Of a DNA stretch of 64,000 nucleotides, positions 60,328 through 64,000 are shown piece after piece. Origin of the DNA: Pedobacter sp. Bi126 (GTDB lineage Bacteria > Bacteroidota > Bacteroidia > Sphingobacteriales > Sphingobacteriaceae); the NCBI RefSeq assembly GCF_918698245.1, contig NZ_CAKKMS010000004.1, positions 848,040-912,039 of the forward strand, read 5' to 3'. Position numbers and translations under genes: made by a program. Below the pieces are notes generated by a model, which searched no databases, was not told the DNA's origin, and was given only the letters and a program-made list of their open reading frames with translations. Positions within the stretch are counted from its first letter, which is position 1; each line of letters opens with the position of its first letter.

Positions 60328-61515
60328 ATGTATAAAACATTACAACCTGTTCTTCAGAAAGAACTTGAAGAAATCGAAAACGCTGGATTATTTAAACGCG
60401 AAAGAATTATTATTACCCCTCAGGGTGCCGACATTAAAGTAAGTGGCGGTGCTGAAGTAGTTAACTTTTGCGCAAATAATTATTTAGGGCTCTCTTCTCA
60501 TCCAAAGGTGATAGAAGCGGCTAAAAAAGCGATCGACGATCATGGTTATGGAATGTCTTCGGTACGTTTTATCTGTGGTACACAAGATGTACACAAAGAA
60601 TTGGAGGCTAAAATTTCTAAATTTTTAGGCACAGAAGATACCATTTTGTATGCTGCTGCATTTGATGCCAATGGTGGTGTTTTTGAACCATTATTTAATG
60701 CAGAAGATGCCATTATTTCTGATGAATTAAATCATGCATCAATTATCGACGGTGTTAGATTGTGTAAAGCACAACGTTTCCGTTATAAAAATGCAGATAT
60801 GGAAGATTTGGAAAAACAGTTAATCGCGGCTAAAGATTGCAGACATAGAATTATTGTTACCGATGGTGCTTTCTCGATGGACGGATCAGTTGCTCCGCTG
60901 GATAAAATTGCAGATCTGGCTGATAAATACGAGGCCTTGATTATGATCGATGAATCGCACTGTACAGGTTTTATCGGTAAAAATGGCCGCGGAACACATG
61001 AGCACTTCAATGTAATGGACCGTATCGATATCATTACCGGTACTTTAGGTAAAGCTTTAGGTGGTGCATCTGGCGGTTTTACCTCAGGTAAAAAAGAAAT
61101 TATCGATATGTTGCGTCAGCGTTCACGTCCTTATTTGTTCTCTAATACTTTAGCACCAGCAATTGCAGGTGCATCTATCGCAGTATTAGATATGTTAAGC
61201 GAAACCACATCATTAAGAGATAAACTAGAAAACAATACGAAGTATTTCCGTGAGAAAATGACTGAGGCTGGTTTCGATATTAAACCAGGTTTCCATCCAA
61301 TTGTTCCGGTAATGTTGTACGATGCAAAAATTGCACAACAATTTGCTGCTAAAATGTTAGAAGAAGGTATTTATGTAATCGGGTTCTTTTATCCGGTTGT
61401 GCCTCAGGGCAAAGCGAGGATCCGTGTACAGTTATCAGCAGGACATGAGCAACATCACTTAGATAAAGCGATTGCCGCATTTACTAAGGTAGGGAAAGAA
61501 TTGGGTGTAATTTAA
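60328..61515 (+). CDS. kbl: Glycine C-acetyltransferase (2-amino-3-ketobutyrate CoA ligase)
   Basis: 395 residues, normal for Kbl, a PLP-dependent alpha-oxoamine synthase. It splits 2-amino-3-oxobutyrate with CoA to glycine and acetyl-CoA. The PLP lysine is K242 in TGTLGKALGGASGG; other family blocks are NFCANNYLGLSSHP, SDELNHASIIDG and MIDESHCTGFIG. The SDR threonine dehydrogenase at 38585-39529 provides its substrate. A perfect-palindrome terminator follows. Confidence 0.95.
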   Translation: MYKTLQPVLQKELEEIENAGLFKRERIIITPQGADIKVSGGAEVVNFCANNYLGLSSHPKVIEAAKKAIDDHGYGMSSVRFICGTQDVHKELEAKISKFLGTEDTILYAAAFDANGGVFEPLFNAEDAIISDELNHASIIDGVRLCKAQRFRYKNADMEDLEKQLIAAKDCRHRIIVTDGAFSMDGSVAPLDKIADLADKYEALIMIDESHCTGFIGKNGRGTHEHFNVMDRIDIITGTLGKALGGASGGFTSGKKEIIDMLRQRSRPYLFSNTLAPAIAGASIAVLDMLSETTSLRDKLENNTKYFREKMTEAGFDIKPGFHPIVPVMLYDAKIAQQFAAKMLEEGIYVIGFFYPVVPQGKARIRVQLSAGHEQHHLDKAIAAFTKVGKELGVI

Positions 61516-61533
61516 AACCTATATATCTACGAT

Positions 61534-61567
61534 AACTATAAAAGCCGCTTAAGCGGCTTTTATAGTT
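61534..61567 (+). terminator. kbl terminator, 34-bp perfect palindrome
   Basis: AACTATAAAAGCCGCTT is followed directly by its exact complement (17-bp arms). The central GC-rich AAGCCGCTTAAGCGGCTT with TTTTATAG makes a strong hairpin 18 bp after the stop. Confidence 0.92.
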
Positions 61568-61568
61568 T

Positions 61569-61620
61569 ATGGGTTCATTTTCTTTTATAATGGTATTGTA
61601 AACAGATTATTTGAACCCAT
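61569..61620 (+). promoter_or_regulatory. Inverted repeat in pheS leader
   Basis: ATGGGTTCA (61569-61577) and TGAACCCAT (61612-61620) are perfect 9-bp arms around a 34-nt AT-rich loop, ending 42 bp before pheS. It could be a regulatory structure or an operator pair. No leader peptide rich in Phe codons was seen. Confidence 0.45.
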
Positions 61621-61662
61621 CAACCCTAAAATTATTGGATAATTTGACGTATATTTGAAGCC

Positions 61663-62703
61663 ATGTTACAGGACAAAATAACACAATATACCGATAAAAT
61701 TAATGCTTTCGTAACTGAAAAAGCAGACGAGTTGGAGCAATTCCGCATCAAGTATTTAGGAAGCAAAGGCATCATTAAAGAGATTTTCGACGAATTCAAA
61801 TCTGTTTCTGTTGAAGAAAAAAGATCGTTAGGTAAAGTTTTAAATGAGTTTAAGCAACTTGCCGAATCAAAATACCTCACCTTAAAAGAATCTACAGAAA
61901 GTGCTGATGTAAAAACGGAAAGTTCACAACAAGACTTAACTTTACCGGGTGAAGGTTTCGAGATTGGTTCGCGCCACCCTTTAGCCTTAGTGCGTAGAGA
62001 AATTGTAGAGATTTTTGCTAAGCTTGGTTTTACAGTAGCAGAAGGTCCTGAAATTGAAGATGATTGGCATAACTTCTCTGCACTGAACTTCCCTGAAGAG
62101 CATCCTGCAAGAGATATGCAAGATACTTTCTTCATTAAAAAAGGTGGAGAAAAAGGCGATATTGCACTGCGTACGCATACTTCTTCCGTGCAGGTGCGCA
62201 TGATGGAACAGGGCCAGCCACCATTCAGGGCAATTATGCCAGGCCGTGTTTACCGTAATGAGGCCATTTCTGCACGTGCACACTGCTTTTTTCATCAGGT
62301 AGAAGGTTTGTATGTTGATGAAAATGTTTCATTCGCCGATTTAAAGCAAACTTTATTTTATTTCGTTCAGGAATTATACGGAGAAGGTACAAAAGTGCGT
62401 TTCCGCCCATCATATTTCCCTTTTACTGAGCCATCTGCAGAGATGGATATTTCATGTACCATTTGTAAAGGAGTAGGCTGCCAGTTTTGTAAATACAGTG
62501 GTTGGGTAGAAATTTTGGGCTGCGGTATGGTAGATCCCAATGTTTTGGAAAACTGTGGTATCGATTCGAAAAAATATAGCGGTTTTGCATTTGGAATGGG
62601 AATAGAACGCATTACCAATCTGAAATACGAAATTAAAGATCTGCGTTTATTCTCTGAAAACGACGTACGTTTCTTGAAGCAATTTAAATCTGCTTTAATT
62701 TAA
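61663..62703 (+). CDS. pheS: Phenylalanyl-tRNA synthetase alpha subunit
   Basis: 346 residues, normal length. The N-terminal coiled coil (about 1-90) is followed by the class II core with FRAIMPGRVYRNEAISARAH (motif 2 region) and FGMGIERITNLKYEIKD (motif 3). A Cys cluster CTICKGVGCQFCKYSGW occurs at about 265-280, as in several bacterial PheS. It aminoacylates tRNA-Phe with PheT, not in this window. A TATATTTG box at 61650-61657 ends 5 nt before the ATG; if used, the transcript would be leaderless. It overlaps the next gene by one base. Confidence 0.95.
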   Translation: MLQDKITQYTDKINAFVTEKADELEQFRIKYLGSKGIIKEIFDEFKSVSVEEKRSLGKVLNEFKQLAESKYLTLKESTESADVKTESSQQDLTLPGEGFEIGSRHPLALVRREIVEIFAKLGFTVAEGPEIEDDWHNFSALNFPEEHPARDMQDTFFIKKGGEKGDIALRTHTSSVQVRMMEQGQPPFRAIMPGRVYRNEAISARAHCFFHQVEGLYVDENVSFADLKQTLFYFVQELYGEGTKVRFRPSYFPFTEPSAEMDISCTICKGVGCQFCKYSGWVEILGCGMVDPNVLENCGIDSKKYSGFAFGMGIERITNLKYEIKDLRLFSENDVRFLKQFKSALI

Positions 62704-63113
62704 TGATGAAGTATTTATATAGCATATTGTTTGTACTCTTGATTGCCACAGGCTGTGGTAAAGATGAAGGTTACATTCCTGATGTGCCGGTAAATTATAA
62801 TGTAACACTTCAAGAGTTTTCCATTAAGCAAAAAGATAATGTTATGCTAGTTGCTGATCGGGGTGTTGGCGGTTTAATTATTGTGAGAATATCATCTAAC
62901 AGTTATGTCGTATTTGATCGTTGTAGTACTGTAAATCCAGAGAAAATTTGTAAAGTAGTGCCCGATGATAGTGGATTTACCGCAACCGATCCGTGTTCTG
63001 GCGCAAAATTTTCACTGCTTGATGGAAGTCCACAAAAAGCACCCGCAGAAAGAAGTTTGAAAGCATATAATATTTCGTTGCAGGGCAATACACTATTACA
63101 CGTAAGCAATTAA
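62703..63113 (+). CDS. Degenerate Rieske-like lipoprotein
   Basis: 136 residues. The lipobox LLIATGC gives a lipid-attached Cys. The rest follows the layout of Bacteroidetes Rieske-fold lipoproteins: VVFDRCSTVNPEKICKVV, DDSGFTATDPCSGAKFSLLDG and a PAERSLKAY end. The two His that bind the iron-sulphur cluster in true Rieske proteins are not in their positions, so it is unlikely to carry the cluster. The start codon overlaps the pheS stop (TAATG), and the tetR gene follows after one base, suggesting one transcript. Confidence 0.75.
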   Translation: MMKYLYSILFVLLIATGCGKDEGYIPDVPVNYNVTLQEFSIKQKDNVMLVADRGVGGLIIVRISSNSYVVFDRCSTVNPEKICKVVPDDSGFTATDPCSGAKFSLLDGSPQKAPAERSLKAYNISLQGNTLLHVSN

Positions 63114-63114
63114 A

Positions 63115-63690
63115 ATGGAAGCTGAAAAAATAAAAGAAACAGTAAAAAAGGCTGCCAAAGAACTATTTAGAAAATACGGTTATCATAAAACCAGTGTAAA
63201 CGAAATTGCCAAAAAGGCACGCATTGCCAAAGCAACAATTTACAAATATTTCGAAAGTAAAGAACAGGTGCTGGATAGTATCCTGATGGATTACCTTGAT
63301 CAGAATCTTCACGAAATCCTGCATAATAAATTAAGCTATGCATCAGAAGAAGAACATTTAAAAGCATTGGTGATGAAAACCAGCCGTTTATCTTTTACTG
63401 CGTGTAACGAATTTATCGGGTGGGATTTTGTTCGTGAAAATGCAAACTCTCAGGAATTCTTAAAACACTTATCAGATCAGCTAGAGGCTTTGTTGTTAGC
63501 TGCTTACCTGCAATTGGATAACTTTAAGAATAACCCTGCCAGAAGGGAAGGATTGGCCTTTCTGTTAAAAGCCAGTAAGAGCATCGTATTTTCATTTGCA
63601 TTTACCTCTGTTAGCGATTCTGACGTTCGTAAGAACTTTGTAAGTTTCCAGAAAGAAATATTGCCATTTTTAGTAAAAGCTGCACTTTAA
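63115..63690 (+). CDS. TetR/AcrR-family transcriptional regulator
   Basis: 191 residues. The N-terminal helix-turn-helix (about 20-50) reads KTSVNEIAKKARIAKATIYKYF, typical of TetR. The C-terminal ligand domain is not recognised. No target gene is divergently encoded nearby; the gene lies in the pheS operon. Confidence 0.9.
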   Translation: MEAEKIKETVKKAAKELFRKYGYHKTSVNEIAKKARIAKATIYKYFESKEQVLDSILMDYLDQNLHEILHNKLSYASEEEHLKALVMKTSRLSFTACNEFIGWDFVRENANSQEFLKHLSDQLEALLLAAYLQLDNFKNNPARREGLAFLLKASKSIVFSFAFTSVSDSDVRKNFVSFQKEILPFLVKAAL

Positions 63691-63715
63691 ATAGAAAAGT
63701 CTTTAATAACAGGTT

Positions 63716-63839
63716 CGTCATCTCGACCGGAGCATGGCGGAGCGGAGAGATCTAATCAAATTGCCCTCCAGGTAGATTTAGCTTAGCTGAGCACTTCGTG
63801 GTTCTCAGCTGCGTTGCACTTCGCTCGAAATGATGATAT
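63716..63839 (+). repeat. CGTCATCTCGA element, copy 2
   Basis: CGTCATCTCGACC (63716-63728) at the left and CTCGAAATGATGA near 63823-63835 at the right are imperfect inverted arms. The 63716-63757 part matches 20871-20914 inverted. Inside is AGCTGAG..CTCAGCT, a second hairpin. Confidence 0.6.
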
Positions 63840-63891
63840 GTCGCATACTATCACAATCTGGTCTTAGCATCCCCAATGCTATTAAGTTAAG

Positions 63892-63999
63892 CTATTTATA
63901 TGCTTGGTGCAACCTGCTTTTATTTTGCCGAACTTTAATTCTGGGAAAGCTTCTTGTTGGCTTTACCGCAACTACAGTTTTAGAAATTTGCTCTATTAG
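63892..63999 (-). CDS. Possible C-terminal end of a gene continuing beyond the window
   Basis: On the minus strand a frame is open from the window edge for 35 codons to a TAG at 63892-63894. The translation starts LIEQISKTVVAVKPTRSFPR and ends in a basic LHQAYK tail. The basic end could belong to a transposase, but this is a guess. Only the stop is inside the window. Confidence 0.35.
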   Translation of the reverse strand, partial: LIEQISKTVVAVKPTRSFPRIKVRQNKSRLHQAYK

Positions 64000-64000
64000 C

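Noticed and set aside
61569..61620. T-box or Phe attenuator before pheS
   Set aside because: No T-box core, no Phe-codon-rich leader peptide, and no antiterminator pairing was found.
1..64000. tRNA, rRNA, CRISPR arrays
   Set aside because: No T-loop/acceptor pairs of tRNA type, no rRNA-like stretches and no regular spacer-repeat pattern were seen by eye. A covariance-model search would be decisive.

Overview
The window looks like chromosomal DNA of a Sphingobacteriaceae bacterium, most likely Pedobacter or a close relative. The reasons are SusC/SusD pairs, an ECF sigma/FecR/TonB-receptor trio, Tat-exported TIM-barrel and Gfo/Idh/MocA proteins, DUF2911, DUF5686 and SDR-type threonine dehydrogenase genes, AT-rich intergenic DNA, almost no Shine-Dalgarno sites, and a few -7-like TAnnTTTG boxes. 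I found no rRNA, tRNA, CRISPR array, prophage or complete insertion sequence.

Layout. 1-20.4 kb is mainly housekeeping: a flotillin-like SPFH protein, agmatine-to-putrescine genes (aguB, aguA), fabG, an L,D-transpeptidase, a VWA-type membrane protein, a TRIC channel, a DivIC-like protein, enolase, a DUF2911 protein, a GNAT acetyltransferase, a two-gene ABC transporter, a PBP4-type dacB, a DUF4143 ATPase, a CDP-alcohol phosphatidyltransferase and asd.

20.9-38.3 kb is one large minus-strand sugar locus. An ECF sigma factor, FecR anti-sigma and STN-containing TonB receptor sit at its upstream end. Downstream are a GMC dehydrogenase with its gluconate-dehydrogenase-like subunit 3, a c-type cytochrome, two Gfo/Idh/MocA oxidoreductases, a DUF1080 protein, an MFS permease and five TIM-barrel isomerase/hydratase-like proteins. 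The set fits glycoside breakdown by oxidation to a 3-keto sugar, elimination and rehydration, rather than by ordinary hydrolysis.

38.5-40.6 kb holds an SDR threonine dehydrogenase and a YebC-family regulator. 40.6-55.4 kb is a classical polysaccharide utilisation locus on the minus strand: a membrane-anchored propeller/HTH regulator, SusC, SusD, a GH144-type lipoprotein, a small secreted protein, a GH43-like discoidin protein, a GH3 beta-glucosidase and an esterase. GH144 plus GH3 suggests beta-1,2-glucan as substrate. 55.5-64 kb holds a frameshifted four-helix-bundle gene, trhO, a DUF5686 outer-membrane protein, kbl (partner of the threonine dehydrogenase), pheS, a degenerate Rieske-like lipoprotein, a TetR regulator and, at the very end, what may be the tail of another gene.

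The intergenic DNA is unusually structured. It has several families of dispersed imperfect palindromes (one with three ~100-bp copies, one with two hairpin-array copies), long perfect palindromes next to stop codons, a 32-bp tandem repeat, and a recurrent low-complexity vocabulary (for example AAGGTATAAGG, GTTAACAGTTAAC) at a dozen gene borders. All functional assignments come from reading motifs by eye; no database search was run.
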